Of a stretch of 64,000 bases of DNA, positions 18,701-27,233 are shown one piece after another (position 1 is the first letter of the stretch; each line of letters opens with the position of its first letter). A program made the position numbers and the translations under genes. The notes under the pieces were generated by a model. The model searched no databases and was not told the origin of the DNA. It saw nothing but the letters and a program-made list of their open reading frames with translations. The stretch is from Brasilonema sp. UFV-L1 (GTDB lineage Bacteria; Cyanobacteriota; Cyanobacteriia; Cyanobacteriales; Nostocaceae), in the NCBI RefSeq assembly GCF_012912105.1, contig NZ_QMEA01000011.1, positions 25,520-89,519 of the forward strand, in the 5' to 3' direction.

Positions 18701-19192
18701 CTCATAATCCAGTACAGGTTCTACATCTATCGGTGACGAAGCCATAAACAAAACTTGCAACGCTCGATTTGTCTTTTTCGGTTTGATGGATAATTTCTTT
18801 ACCTTGTCCGATGATACCCATCGCACTGGAACAATCGCACGCTCAACCAGAAACTTTTCGCCATCGTGTAGCACTTCCCAAGGCAGATGAGCAAGTTTTT
18901 CTGCCACAGCAATGGCTAAGACAACTCCATAATTCGACGGATACTCATGCAACAAGTTTTGCAAAAAGCAATCGCTTCCATCCAACCAGCCATACAACTG
19001 CTGTCCAGTTTTGACATAGTCCACCGCTTCCCATGAGTTAACGTAGTAGTCTCGTTCAGCTATCTCAATCAGTTCATCAATTTCTTTCAACCTAAGGGAA
19101 CGCGGTTCATATTGATTTTGATTATCTTGAAAGTAGCGTAGTTCTACATTATCACCTGTAACTCTTTTGAGGTCGAGGTGGAGAATTTTCAT
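15767..19192 (-). CDS. CHAT protease - STAND-type NTPase - TPR protein
   Basis: This large cytosolic protein (1141 residues from ATG 19192) fits conflict or cell-death signalling. I prefer this ATG over TTG 19222 because GGAG lies 8 nt upstream. The caspase-like CHAT domain covers about 1-345, with catalytic His216 (LHLTGHAT) and Cys263 (FLSGCHTG). A P-loop NTPase follows, with Walker A at about 412-420 (HGMGGLGKAS), Walker B LLVLVDFEEN and sensor-like RIIITCRYD. At least six TPR-like repeats fill about 780-1100 (for example AESYHNLGTVYFEQAL). Such proteins sense a signal with the repeats, assemble through the NTPase and activate the protease. Oddity: Walker A reads GKA instead of GKT/GKS. 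Confidence 0.9.
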   Translation of the reverse strand: MKILHLDLKRVTGDNVELRYFQDNQNQYEPRSLRLKEIDELIEIAERDYYVNSWEAVDYVKTGQQLYGWLDGSDCFLQNLLHEYPSNYGVVLAIAVAEKLAHLPWEVLHDGEKFLVERAIVPVRWVSSDKVKKLSIKPKKTNRALQVLFMASSPIDVEPVLDYETEEARILEATKVRSPEKSLALIVEESGSLEGLKEVINPNGEGTFDILHLTGHATKGGSKDGKPSFITETVTGEAYHASARDIVDAIPYRLPELVFLSGCHTGRASRLGAVSSLAQELLESRVQAVLGWGNSVSDKDATLAAKVLYQQLSQGMQVAQAVAQTYKELIRNNARDWHLLRLYTKETLPGELVTPWNTPRRKPAPRPSVAPRLFEQDGNRKVATRESFVGRRRQIQNCLRELIEKTGVLIHGMGGLGKASLAARLCDRLSNYEQVVWVEKVDEQSLVSKLAQKLNKELREKLEDSGDELKYRLRDVFELLHKNGEKHFLLVLVDFEENLELRNDKYMLTTEAVTVLNAIVWAIEQIYSSNRIIITCRYDFDFTKLQNFYKQPLDAMRGADLQKKWKHLFPPSNKSQEDEKWQSQMKKLADGNLRLLEFLYEKLQKSSNKIETLKGLEDNPVELQKQVLTKKQKEDLKKQIDIDPPMREMLQRGLVYELPVPRKALEEICQTISNLNLEQHIKKAIALGLLEVSYDKELLRVPRILHVVNWIEKLDETSSHDLYRQATNVLCDLWFKPEEKTLEERLLEIHRLAKLGNVIEVEVEMTEILARRWNSRRSRLREVVELCTSTLDDLKKVYSDDVPKNLVMEICSVLAASHLLQGNYGKAIFNYSTAQKQLSEEEDLDKAKILDGLGYSYSWIGEYKKAKPMLEEALKIRKEKLKLKEHPDIAQSYSHLAYWHREQCHWEQAEFYYDKALTMYQQLSNEDDLVIAESYHNLGTVYFEQALHYQEQKLYEDEQKFYKKAESLYQQALYQSQYLQGQEPLSVATFLSSLAKVWYQQESYSSAQNFFLQALEIRRRVLGDHFKIVQDKKNLGFTNYTLEQYPDAERYFCQALNTINQLIKNKNSSLDENQNKLVRDVKEILGGFESIYKKQSNSEKAINIGYQKQEIADDENHTISLLSISKIIQAVLELLGYDNKI

Positions 19193-19695
19193 ATTATGGC
19201 TCCAGAACTTTGAAGACTCCAATTATATTTTCAAAACTATAACTAGCTATTCCAGATATTGCATATAATTATTTTAAGTTTTCAGTCAACTGCCTTTTAT
19301 TGAGCAAACCTACAAATCATGCTAATCAGCAACATGACGAAACTTAAGTCAACATTGATGAGGAGCGTAGACATAATTCAATCACAAACACTTAACCGAG
19401 AGTATTCAGTTTTGTGATTTTTATTAGTAAATTATCTAACTAATCTAACCTTTCTTGAAATAGACAAACGTAAATATTAAGAGTAACTATAATGACAGTA
19501 ACGTTAATGCAAATACTAAACTTATTATTGGACTTTAGACAAAAAGTAAGAGTTCGCACAAATCATGACTATGGAGCGCGAGTTTAATTTAGAGTCGGCA
19601 CTGCTGTGTTATCAATAAACAAAAGAAGTTGGCGAGCACGCAGTGCCCACCCTACAATTCGAGGTTTTTACTTAGAGAGGATTACTATATTAGTC
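19193..19695. other. Intergenic, no gene recognised
   Basis: AT-rich sequence upstream of the CHAT gene; I see no gene or strong repeat in it. It presumably holds the CHAT gene's promoter. Confidence 0.4.
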
Positions 19696-19895
19696 TTAGA
19701 GGATGTCTGAGAAGTCAAAAATGTCATGCTGAGTCCTGAGCAAAGCGAAGGAACTGATAGCGTAGTGAAGCATCTCAAGACTACGCCTCAAAATCTGGAT
19801 TCTTCGCTCCACTAGTTCCTAAGAGGAACCGCTACGCTGCGTTACGCTCAGAATGACAAAATATACCTTGGTTAATCTTTTCAGATATCCTCTTA
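19696..19895. mobile_element. MITE-like element B
   Basis: A 200-bp element with outer inverted ends TTAGAGGATGTCTGAGAAG (19696) and CTTTTCAGATATCCTCTTA (to 19895), which match at 16 of 19 positions. The inner inverted ends TGTCATGCTGAG and CTCAGAATGACA match at 11 of 12. It resembles element A inside, and there is no coding capacity. Confidence 0.75.
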
Positions 19896-19904
19896 TACTA
19901 AAAA

Positions 19905-20270
19905 TCAATTATTTGTGTTTAAATCATCTAATCTCTGAGCTAATTTTTTAAGTGTCTTATCATCAATCGTCTCACCTATTAAAAGAATGCGTTCCTCATT
20001 ACGCCCAATAACAATAATAATTACCACTTTTTCAATTCTTTTCCCAGACTGTCCTTTTTTATACTCCTCATACCACTTGCGAATTTGTTCGGCTATCGCA
20101 ATACCTCCACCAATAATTCCAACAATCGCCGCGACTGTTGACAATATTGTCTCTCTTTCAGGTTCTTCTGTTACCTTATAGCCTCCGGGTATTATTTCCG
20201 GAATTGCTAAAAGAGCTTCTGTTGCATCAATTGCGTCCTCTCCCTCAATCACTAACCGAATTTCTGTCAT
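19905..20270 (-). CDS. Small protein resembling EACC1-type effector-associated components
   Basis: The 121-residue protein starts with a strand and turn MTEIRLVIEGEDAIDATEAL. A strongly hydrophobic helix follows at about 46-64 (VAAIVGIIGGGIAIAEQI), then a charged helix RKWYEEYKKG and a paired beta region (EKVVIIIVIGRNEERILLIGET), ending in a helix (LKKLAQRLDDL). This order is like EACC1, a small constant partner of bacterial conflict systems with CHAT and other effectors. I infer this from the layout and cannot confirm it without a profile search. It lies upstream of the CHAT gene on the same strand, with MITE B between them. Confidence 0.6.
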   Translation of the reverse strand: MTEIRLVIEGEDAIDATEALLAIPEIIPGGYKVTEEPERETILSTVAAIVGIIGGGIAIAEQIRKWYEEYKKGQSGKRIEKVVIIIVIGRNEERILLIGETIDDKTLKKLAQRLDDLNTNN

Positions 20271-20330
20271 TGCTTTACCTGCTCATCATAGGAAAGTTTC
20301 AAATTTAGTTTCACATAGTTTCAGAGTAGT

Positions 20331-20384
20331 GCGATAGCCGTTCGCGTAGCGTTCCGCAGGAAAGGCTTAAGCTCTGCTTATCGC
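20331..20384. repeat. SDR5-like element in a HIP1 octamer (intergenic)
   Basis: GCGAT (20331-20335) and ATCGC (20380-20384) frame a 44-bp GC-rich insert with AAGGCTTAAGCTCTGCTT and GCGTAGCGTTCC pieces. This is the same architecture as the coding-sequence copies at 383, 13222, 14041 and 39375. Confidence 0.65.
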
Positions 20385-20619
20385 CACTGACATGAATACT
20401 CGGCTCAATCGTTTCATGTACAATTGCTCGAGGCGCGCTACTCTGATGAGCGATGCTCCCAAAGAGAGCCATTTCATGATCATTATTTTTTGTTCTTTGA
20501 TATTAGGTGTACTATACCATTGGGTCACATTTCATAGCATGTGACACGACTGGGTACAGAATGTGAGATGTACAAAAAGTCAATTGTTGAAGTCCTTAAT
20601 AATACAAGTTAAGGTGACT

Positions 20620-21225
20620 ATGCTTTCCCAAAAAAAATTGCTCTATATAGGAGTTGCTTGTATAAGTAGTATAAGTAGTGTTTTAATCGGTAGTTGCTTT
20701 AATAGTCCTACTCAGTTTATCCTTGCCCAGACGAATAGTGCCTGTGGAAACACCAAAATTGCTCCAGAAACTACAAATTCTGGTTCTTCACTAAGTGCTC
20801 CAGACAAAGAATTCATGACTAAAGTGGCGCGAAGTAACAGAATAGGGATTGCAACAAGTGACCTTGCACTCCAAAAGTCTGTAAATCAAACAGTGACACA
20901 CTTTGCAAAGCAAATGAAGCGAGACTATGAAGATTGGAAGAAACAGCTGGAGAAAATAGCAAGGAATAAACGTTTTAATTTACCAAAAGATTTTGGTCCA
21001 GATAACGAATCCTTCTTGAAAACACTGAAGTCGCTTGATGATGATAAAAAATTTAACCGAGCATATATGCGAGTGCAGGTTCAAATTCATTCCAACATTC
21101 AGAGTGAGTTTCAAAACTATTGTCAACAAGGACAAGACCAAGCTTTGAAAGGATTTGCAGAGAAAATCTTACCAGTTGTTGAGAAAAATCGACAAGACGC
21201 TGGAAGAAAAGGAAAACAGTTTTAA
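20620..21225 (+). CDS. DUF4142 family exported protein
   Basis: The 201-residue protein from ATG 20620 has AAGGTGA just upstream. It begins with a signal-like region MLSQKKLLYIGVACISSISS, with GSC near residue 26 that could be a lipobox. The mature part has the ferritin-like helical DUF4142 pattern: DKEFMTKVARSNRIGIATSDLAL, then VTHFAKQMKRDYEDWKKQL and late EKILPVVEKNRQDA. The family is periplasmic and of unknown function. A longer frame from 20563 is less likely. It is the last gene of the island before the second copy of the 118-bp repeat. Confidence 0.82.
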   Translation: MLSQKKLLYIGVACISSISSVLIGSCFNSPTQFILAQTNSACGNTKIAPETTNSGSSLSAPDKEFMTKVARSNRIGIATSDLALQKSVNQTVTHFAKQMKRDYEDWKKQLEKIARNKRFNLPKDFGPDNESFLKTLKSLDDDKKFNRAYMRVQVQIHSNIQSEFQNYCQQGQDQALKGFAEKILPVVEKNRQDAGRKGKQF

Positions 21226-21298
21226 GGAATCACCAAAAGTGTTTCCAGCATGAAAGTTAGATTTTTCTACTCCTACAATGGAGAGTTAACTGTTTGAG

Positions 21299-21416
21299 AG
21301 AACCGGAGGATGTTGCTAACGCGGTTGCATTCCTAGTCAGTGATGAGGCGGCTTATGTGACTGGACATACACTTCACGCCACAGGTGGGTTGGCTTAAGT
21401 TAAGAAATAACTCGAG
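21299..21416 (+). repeat. 118-bp direct repeat, copy 2 (dehydrogenase 3' fragment)
   Basis: Identical to 14649-14766 except at one base. It is a detached dehydrogenase 3' end directly in front of the monooxygenase gene, 7 bp before its ATG. The natural reading is that dehydrogenase and monooxygenase were once adjacent. Confidence 0.95.
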
Positions 21417-21423
21417 GTTGGAA

Positions 21424-21729
21424 ATGAAGTCTCCGATTGTGCTAATTAATGTCTTTTCAGTTCCTCAAGGCAAAGAAAACGAATTTGCCAGTATGTGGAC
21501 TGAGGCGCTTGAGTTGATCAAAAATGAACCAGGTTTCATTGATGCAAAACTGCATCGAAGTCTTGATCCAAATGCCCAGTTTCAATTTGTTAACGTTGCT
21601 CATTGGGAGAATCAAGAGGCTTGGAAAACAGCATTCGATAAGCTACAGCTTCAAGAACTGACCAAACAAGTCTCTTTTGAGCAAATTCCTGCTCTCTACA
21701 AAGTTGAAGTGCATCTTGAGAAAGAATAA
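21424..21729 (+). CDS. Antibiotic biosynthesis monooxygenase (ABM) family protein
   Basis: The 101-residue protein from ATG 21424 has the short ferredoxin-like ABM fold. It begins [27 protein letters not shown], has [32 protein letters not shown] in the middle, and ends YKVEVH. ABM proteins oxidise aromatic or other small substrates without cofactor, or act as ligand-binding dimers. Its substrate is unknown. It probably formed a unit with the dehydrogenase (13981-14748) and the AraC regulator before the island came between them. It precedes pdxA by 1 bp. Confidence 0.88.
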   Translation: MKSPIVLINVFSVPQGKENEFASMWTEALELIKNEPGFIDAKLHRSLDPNAQFQFVNVAHWENQEAWKTAFDKLQLQELTKQVSFEQIPALYKVEVHLEKE

Positions 21730-21730
21730 T

Positions 21731-22843
21731 ATGCCGACAATCCACAAATTACATGAAAAAGATATAATATCAGTGCAAAGCCGCCCACGCTTGGCATTGA
21801 CACTCGGAGACCCAGCAGGAATTGGACCAGAAGTTATTTTAAAAGCTTTAGCCGACCCGGAAATAAGCAAAAGTTGTGATGTGACAATAGTGGGTAGCCG
21901 GGATTTACTAGTAGAGATTTTTACGAAACTAAAGTTAGCCAAAGATTCTCAGCCTTTAGCAAATCCAGCAGAGTTATCAATTCTTGATGTGTCTTTAGAC
22001 AAGCACACACAGGATGAAATTCTGATTGGGACGGGTAATGCAGCAAGTGGTGCGGCTAGCTTTGCTTATATGGAAACAGCGATCGCCCAAACACTCGCAA
22101 ATCAATTTGATGGTATCGTCACAGGTCCAATTGCCAAATCAGCATGGAAGGCAGCAGGATATAATTATCCAGGTCAAACAGAACTTTTGGCCCAAAAGTC
22201 GGGTGCAAAACGTGTAGGAATGTTGTTTGTTGCGCGATCGCCCCACACTCACTGGACACTTTGTACTCTGCTTGCTAGCACACATATTCCATTAAGTCAA
22301 GTACCAAAAGTATTAACACCGCAGCTGATGACAGAAAAACTTGACTTACTGGTGGAGTGTTTAGAGAAAGATTTTGGTTTAGAAAGAGCGAGGATTGCGA
22401 TCGCTGGTTTAAATCCCCACAGCGGCGAACAAGGACAACTCGGACACGAAGAACAAGATTGGTTAATTCCGTGGATTGAGCAAGAACGTAAAAACCGCCC
22501 AAATTTACAGCTAGATGGTCCCATTCCACCAGATACAATGTGGGTTAAACCAGGTCAAGCTTGGTATGGTAACATTGACCCGTCACAAGCAGCAGATGCC
22601 TACCTTGCACTGTACCATGACCAAGGTTTGATACCCGTGAAGTTGATGGCATTTGATAGAGCAGTCAATACTTCTATTGGTCTTCCTTTCGTGCGGACTT
22701 CACCGGATCATGGGACAGCCTTTGATATTGCGGGTAAAGGAATCGCTGATGCTACGAGTATGAAAGCAGCAATAGAGTTAGCAGCACAGTTGGTATCTCA
22801 GAGGAAAAAAGTGGAGAACACAAAGACACCATCACGGATATAG
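21731..22843 (+). CDS. pdxA: 4-hydroxythreonine-4-phosphate dehydrogenase
   Basis: The 370-residue enzyme of pyridoxal phosphate synthesis oxidises 4-phosphohydroxy-L-threonine with [21 protein letters not shown] is the family's N-terminal signature. Metal-binding residues lie in [33 protein letters not shown] and the C-terminal [18 protein letters not shown] chose ATG 21731 over 21677 because it starts one base after the ABM stop and gives the usual length. Its 3' end overlaps the convergent ABC ATPase gene by 12 bp. Confidence 0.95.
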   Translation: MPTIHKLHEKDIISVQSRPRLALTLGDPAGIGPEVILKALADPEISKSCDVTIVGSRDLLVEIFTKLKLAKDSQPLANPAELSILDVSLDKHTQDEILIGTGNAASGAASFAYMETAIAQTLANQFDGIVTGPIAKSAWKAAGYNYPGQTELLAQKSGAKRVGMLFVARSPHTHWTLCTLLASTHIPLSQVPKVLTPQLMTEKLDLLVECLEKDFGLERARIAIAGLNPHSGEQGQLGHEEQDWLIPWIEQERKNRPNLQLDGPIPPDTMWVKPGQAWYGNIDPSQAADAYLALYHDQGLIPVKLMAFDRAVNTSIGLPFVRTSPDHGTAFDIAGKGIADATSMKAAIELAAQLVSQRKKVENTKTPSRI

Positions 22844-24016
22844 TCTATCTCCAGTCGCGGAATCAAACACAAACAACTGATCTAAATCTAATTCTAGAGA
22901 AAGGCGTTCGCCTCTTTGGGGCACAAAAGCGTCATCGCTTGAATGAAGGCGTACATCTGCACCAGTCTGAATATTAAGTATGACTCCCGAATTTGGTAAA
23001 CCTGCACGAATCAAGGTTTCTCGTCCCAAAGGTTCCACCACCTTCACCTCAACGAGCAACTCTCCCAACTGCTGCTGTGTGTGTTCTCTGTCTTGGAAAG
23101 CTTTGAGCGAAGGAAACCTCCGCTCAGACTTTGGGCTGCGCCTGGGCGATTCATTTAAATAAATATTCTCCGGACGAATTCCCAAATCAAATCCTTGTCC
23201 GGCTGTCGGGCGTAGTTTCTCTTGTATAACAAGAGGACAAGGTAACACCTGACCACTCACATCAAAACTATGATCCATGAACTTGGCAGGTAAAATATTC
23301 ATTGGAGGATTTCCCAAAAAAGTTGCTACCATGCGGTTAGCTGGTTGGGAATAAATATTTTGTGGTTCGCCGATTTGTTGAATGTGTCCCCGGTTGAGCA
23401 CGACAATTTTATCAGCCAAAGTCATAGCTTCAACTTGGTCGTGGGTAACGTAGATAGTCGTAATTCCCAAGTCCTGATGGAGCTGTTTTAACTCTGCGCG
23501 GGTGTCATCTCGCAACTGAGCATCTAAATTAGATAAAGGCTCATCCAGCAAAAAGACTTGTGGTTGACGGGCGATCGCTCTTCCCAATGCAACCCGCTGC
23601 TGTTGTCCACCAGAAAGCTGTTTGGGTTTGCGTTCTAAAAGATGTTCCAAACAAAGCGATCGCGCTACTGTCATCAGTCTTTCTTGAATCACTTTAGGAT
23701 CTACTTTTCGCATCTGCAACCCAAAAGCAATGTTTTGCGCCACGCTCATGTGAGGATACAAAGCATAATTTTGAAATACCATTGCCACATCCCGTTGTCG
23801 GGCTGGGATATGATTAACTTGTTTATCCCCGATATAAAGTTTACCAGAGGTGGCAGTTTCCAAACCAGCGATGGTTCGCAAAATGGTAGACTTACCACAA
23901 CCAGAAGGTCCCACCAGCACCCAAAACTCACCATCAGGAATTTCAAAAGTAATATCCTCAATAGCGGTAACGTTATTAAATCTACGCTTAATGCTGTCCA
24001 GACGAACGTTTGCCAT
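22832..24016 (-). CDS. Sugar-type (UgpC/MalK-like) ABC transporter ATP-binding protein
   Basis: The 394-residue ATPase has Walker [10 protein letters not shown] near residue 37, the signature [14 protein letters not shown], Walker [13 protein letters not shown] and the His switch in [16 protein letters not shown]. The C-terminal TOBE-type extension ([24 protein letters not shown]) is typical of MalK/UgpC proteins, which often serve several permeases. No permease or binding protein is adjacent. The stretch [18 protein letters not shown] at about 287-304 is Arg/Ser-rich and less conserved; it may come from a repeat insertion. Confidence 0.92.
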   Translation of the reverse strand: MANVRLDSIKRRFNNVTAIEDITFEIPDGEFWVLVGPSGCGKSTILRTIAGLETATSGKLYIGDKQVNHIPARQRDVAMVFQNYALYPHMSVAQNIAFGLQMRKVDPKVIQERLMTVARSLCLEHLLERKPKQLSGGQQQRVALGRAIARQPQVFLLDEPLSNLDAQLRDDTRAELKQLHQDLGITTIYVTHDQVEAMTLADKIVVLNRGHIQQIGEPQNIYSQPANRMVATFLGNPPMNILPAKFMDHSFDVSGQVLPCPLVIQEKLRPTAGQGFDLGIRPENIYLNESPRRSPKSERRFPSLKAFQDREHTQQQLGELLVEVKVVEPLGRETLIRAGLPNSGVILNIQTGADVRLHSSDDAFVPQRGERLSLELDLDQLFVFDSATGDRLYP

Positions 24017-24081
24017 TTTGAGATTTTATCCTTTGTTTTTTATCCTTATATCCTTTGTAACTAAAAACTAAGGATCCATAA

Positions 24082-24933
24082 CTAATTCCAGGCAGGGTGA
24101 GAGAGTAAAGAAGCAATCACTCGCACTCCACGCAGTTGGTTAGATAGAGGTAGATGACCTCTAGGAGCGCTCAGATTCCAGGTAAACTCGTTAGGATAAC
24201 GCGTCCAGTTATTACCTTTTTTCCAACCAATTTTTTCCCAAAGATTCTCCCAGTTTTTACCCAGGCTCAACCAAATTTCTCGTTGTACAGAAAAACCAAA
24301 CTTTCCCTCTGAGTGGACTAGCCACAGAGTATTGATAGTCTTTAAGTCAGTTGCTGGGAAGCTTTCTACCTCAGTAAAATACAACCATTTTCTTTGCACC
24401 GCTGTTGTTCCAGCGAGTTCACACATTTTTTGTAAAGTCATGTGATCAGCTGCTTGGAAGTCACAAGCTGCAAGCAATTGTTGCACACGACTGTAATCAA
24501 TACCACAATCTGATTTTAGAGGTACGATCCCAGAAGGGAAATAAGCTTGCAAAAATTCTTTTGCTTTGGGTGAATCAGAGTTATAAAGAGCCTGGTATAC
24601 TTTACCATCCACCCAGTTTGCCGGATTTTTTTTACGTTCAAATAAAAATTCCATGAGGACATCCAAGCCCATATCTCCCAAGTTTGCTAACTGTGGGATA
24701 ACCTGCTGTTGGGTGCCAACAGATCCAGAGACTAACGGTTGGCGGAGGGAGTCGATGTTATGAGTGCCTGATACAATCAATGGGTCTGTCATGCCATTAC
24801 TCGTAGAATGCAATTGGTGAACAAGCGATTGGCTATCAGGTTTTGTGGATGGGTGTTGCACTGATAGCGAAGAGTAGTTTACAGGAAATCGCAAAGAATG
24901 CCCACTCATTACTTTACTTTTGTTATCCGTCAC
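24082..24933 (-). CDS. GUN4-domain protein
   Basis: The 283-residue protein has a GUN4 domain at about 145-280: IDYSRVQQLLAACDFQAADHMT, TINTLWLVHSEGKFGFSVQREIW, WEKIGWKKGNNW and APRGHLPLSN. Before it comes a helical LANLGDMGLDVLMEFL segment as in cyanobacterial Gun4. Gun4 binds porphyrins and stimulates magnesium chelatase in chlorophyll synthesis. Cyanobacteria have several GUN4-domain proteins and this may not be the canonical one. The start is uncertain: GTG at 24933, with ATG at 24909 or further in (GMTDPLIV) also possible. The first 75 residues are low in recognisable structure. Confidence 0.88.
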   Translation of the reverse strand: MTDNKSKVMSGHSLRFPVNYSSLSVQHPSTKPDSQSLVHQLHSTSNGMTDPLIVSGTHNIDSLRQPLVSGSVGTQQQVIPQLANLGDMGLDVLMEFLFERKKNPANWVDGKVYQALYNSDSPKAKEFLQAYFPSGIVPLKSDCGIDYSRVQQLLAACDFQAADHMTLQKMCELAGTTAVQRKWLYFTEVESFPATDLKTINTLWLVHSEGKFGFSVQREIWLSLGKNWENLWEKIGWKKGNNWTRYPNEFTWNLSAPRGHLPLSNQLRGVRVIASLLSHPAWN

Positions 24934-25219
24934 TCAAGACTCAGGAGAGTCTTCACGAATAAGTTCACAATTCATTTGGGTTTGCTATATATTCAAAGAG
25001 TATACTAATAAAGCGTGCGAGCTATCAGATAGCGGCGGTTTAGAGAGATCCCACGCACCTGTGCCCGCCATGCTCCCCAGGGGAAAGGAAAACTCTGCGC
25101 CTCATAGACCTTATACATCTATCAAAAAAATTCGCGCTTCCTTCCAAACATGATTTTTCCTCCTTTGAGTTTATAGCCCAAAGGACACTATGTTGCAGCG
25201 TAGCCATCAGGAGTGTTCG

Positions 25220-26641
25220 ATGTACGATAAAATTACCCCGCCCACAACAGGAACAAAAATCACCTTTAAGAATGGGGAACCAATTGTTCCTGACAACCCA
25301 ATTATCCCTTTTATTCGAGGTGATGGTACGGGGATCGATATTTGGCCCGCGACTGTAAAAGTTCTTGATGCTGCGGTAGAAACGGCGTACAAGGGCAAGC
25401 GGCAGATAAGTTGGTTTAAGATTTATGCCGGAGATGAAGCTTGTGAATTATACGGAACATATCAGTATTTACCTCAAGACACTCTCACGGCAATTAAGGA
25501 GTATGGTGTTGCGATTAAAGGACCATTAACAACCCCCGTTGGAGGTGGAATACGGTCTCTTAATGTTGCACTGCGGCAAATTTTTGACCTATATGCCTGC
25601 GTACGTCCTTGCCGCTACTATGCAGGAACACCTTCACCTCATAAAAATCCAGAGAAACTTGATGTCATTGTTTACCGGGAAAATACGGAAGATATTTACT
25701 TGGGTATTGAGTGGCGACAAGGTAACGAAATAGGCGATCGCCTAATTTCCATCCTCAACAACGAACTCATTCCCGCCACACCGGAACACGGAAACAAAAG
25801 AATTCCTCTAGATTCAGGCATTGGCATTAAACCCATCAGCAAAAAGGGTTCCCAGCGCTTAGTACGACGTGCTATCAAACACGCCTTGCAACTCCCCAAG
25901 AATAAGCAAATGGTGACTTTGGTGCATAAAGGTAACATCATGAAGTACACTGAAGGCGCTTTCCGTGATTGGGGTTACGAGTTGGCAACAAGCGAGTTTC
26001 GCAATGAGACGATTACCGAAAGAGAATGTTGGATTTTGAGTAACAAGGAGAGTAACCCCAATATCTCCCTAGAAGAGAACGCTCAATTGATTGATCCTGG
26101 CTTTAACGCCCTGACCACAGAAAAGCAGAGCTTTATTGTCAAGGAAGTTGAAACAGTTCTTAACTCAATTTGGGAAACTCACGGTCATGGCAAGTGGAAA
26201 GATAAGATAATGGTCAATGACCGCATTGCCGATAGTATTTTCCAACAAATTCAAACTCGACCAGATGAGTATTCGATTCTGGCAACAATGAACTTGAATG
26301 GTGATTACTTGTCGGATGCAGCAGCTGCTATTGTTGGCGGACTGGGAATGGGACCTGGGGCTAATATTGGTGATCAATGTGCCATTTTTGAAGCCACTCA
26401 CGGTACAGCACCCAAACATGCAGGATTAGACAAAATAAATCCTGGTTCCGTGATATTATCTGGTGTAATGATGCTAGAGTATCTCGGTTGGCAAGAAGCG
26501 GCTGATTTGATTAAGAAAGGTTTAGGTGATGCGATCGCGAACCGTCAAGTGACTTATGACTTGGCGCGGTTGCTAGAACCTCCAGTCGCACCTTTAAAGT
26601 GTTCTGAATTTGCTGAGGCAATCATTAAACATTTCAATTAG
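25220..26641 (+). CDS. icd: Isocitrate dehydrogenase (NADP)
   Basis: The 473-residue enzyme makes 2-oxoglutarate and NADPH from isocitrate. In cyanobacteria this supplies the carbon skeleton and signal for nitrogen assimilation. The start at ATG 25220 has CAGGAG seven bases upstream; the frame extends back to 25190 but that start is unlikely. Visible signatures are [16 protein letters not shown], the substrate serine region [15 protein letters not shown], the tyrosine in [13 protein letters not shown], and [27 protein letters not shown]. No obvious NtcA site (GTA-N8-TAC) was recognised upstream. A likely terminator follows at 26736. Confidence 0.97.
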   Translation: MYDKITPPTTGTKITFKNGEPIVPDNPIIPFIRGDGTGIDIWPATVKVLDAAVETAYKGKRQISWFKIYAGDEACELYGTYQYLPQDTLTAIKEYGVAIKGPLTTPVGGGIRSLNVALRQIFDLYACVRPCRYYAGTPSPHKNPEKLDVIVYRENTEDIYLGIEWRQGNEIGDRLISILNNELIPATPEHGNKRIPLDSGIGIKPISKKGSQRLVRRAIKHALQLPKNKQMVTLVHKGNIMKYTEGAFRDWGYELATSEFRNETITERECWILSNKESNPNISLEENAQLIDPGFNALTTEKQSFIVKEVETVLNSIWETHGHGKWKDKIMVNDRIADSIFQQIQTRPDEYSILATMNLNGDYLSDAAAAIVGGLGMGPGANIGDQCAIFEATHGTAPKHAGLDKINPGSVILSGVMMLEYLGWQEAADLIKKGLGDAIANRQVTYDLARLLEPPVAPLKCSEFAEAIIKHFN

Positions 26642-27233
26642 TGCAATACCTTCGCCAAAATGTCCTAACTCTAGAAGAATGGACAACAGTGTCTATTGGA
26701 CTTTTCAGAAAATGGCGAAGGCTTGTAAAGTCTAGAAACCGGGTTTCGCAAAAGTCACCCGGTTTTTGATTACCTGTCAAAACTTGTGTAGTCGAGTACT
26801 AGTAGAGGCAAATCTAAAAAACTTGTGACCAGAGGAAATTGCTGATATCTTGCACCGGGGTCAAACTAGCAGGTTTGTTGAGAATAACGACACAAGCCTT
26901 ACCTTAATTTTCCGCCTCAGTGACCCGGTTTTTTTGGTCTTGTTGAGAATTTTGCATTCCGGTCAGGTAGGGTGTTTTCCCTGGTTCATTTAGCATGACT
27001 TCTGGCTCCTTAAAGTTTTAATTAAGAAGATTGTGATTAAAATTTTGATTCCAAAAAGTAGGGTAAAATTTTCCCTGTCTTGTGTTTTTTCTCTGATATG
27101 TATTATAACAGCATCTAAAAATATACATTTCATGACTGATGTATATTCAGCCAAAAATGTTGTTTGAATGCTGTCAAGAATTATAAACATTCAATCATGG
27201 GTCATATTCAGTGCGTCATCGTAAATCTAAACT
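26642..27233. other. Intergenic between icd and the glycosyltransferase cluster
   Basis: It contains two CCGGGT/ACCCGG hairpin motifs (26736-26770, and GACCCGGTTTTTTT near 26920-26935) and no gene that I can recognise. Confidence 0.5.
26736..26770 (+). terminator. Putative intrinsic terminator of icd
   Basis: AAACCGGGT (26736-26744) pairs with ACCCGGTTT (26757-26765) and is followed by TTGATT. It is about 95 bp after the icd stop. The AAACCGGGTTTC sequence is also part of a dispersed repeat (compare 41337-41435), so it may be a repeat used as terminator. Confidence 0.5.

Noticed and set aside
24920..25153. Plus-strand gene between the GUN4-domain gene and icd
   Set aside because: No start signal or family pattern, and it overlaps the GUN4 gene's upstream region; treated as intergenic.
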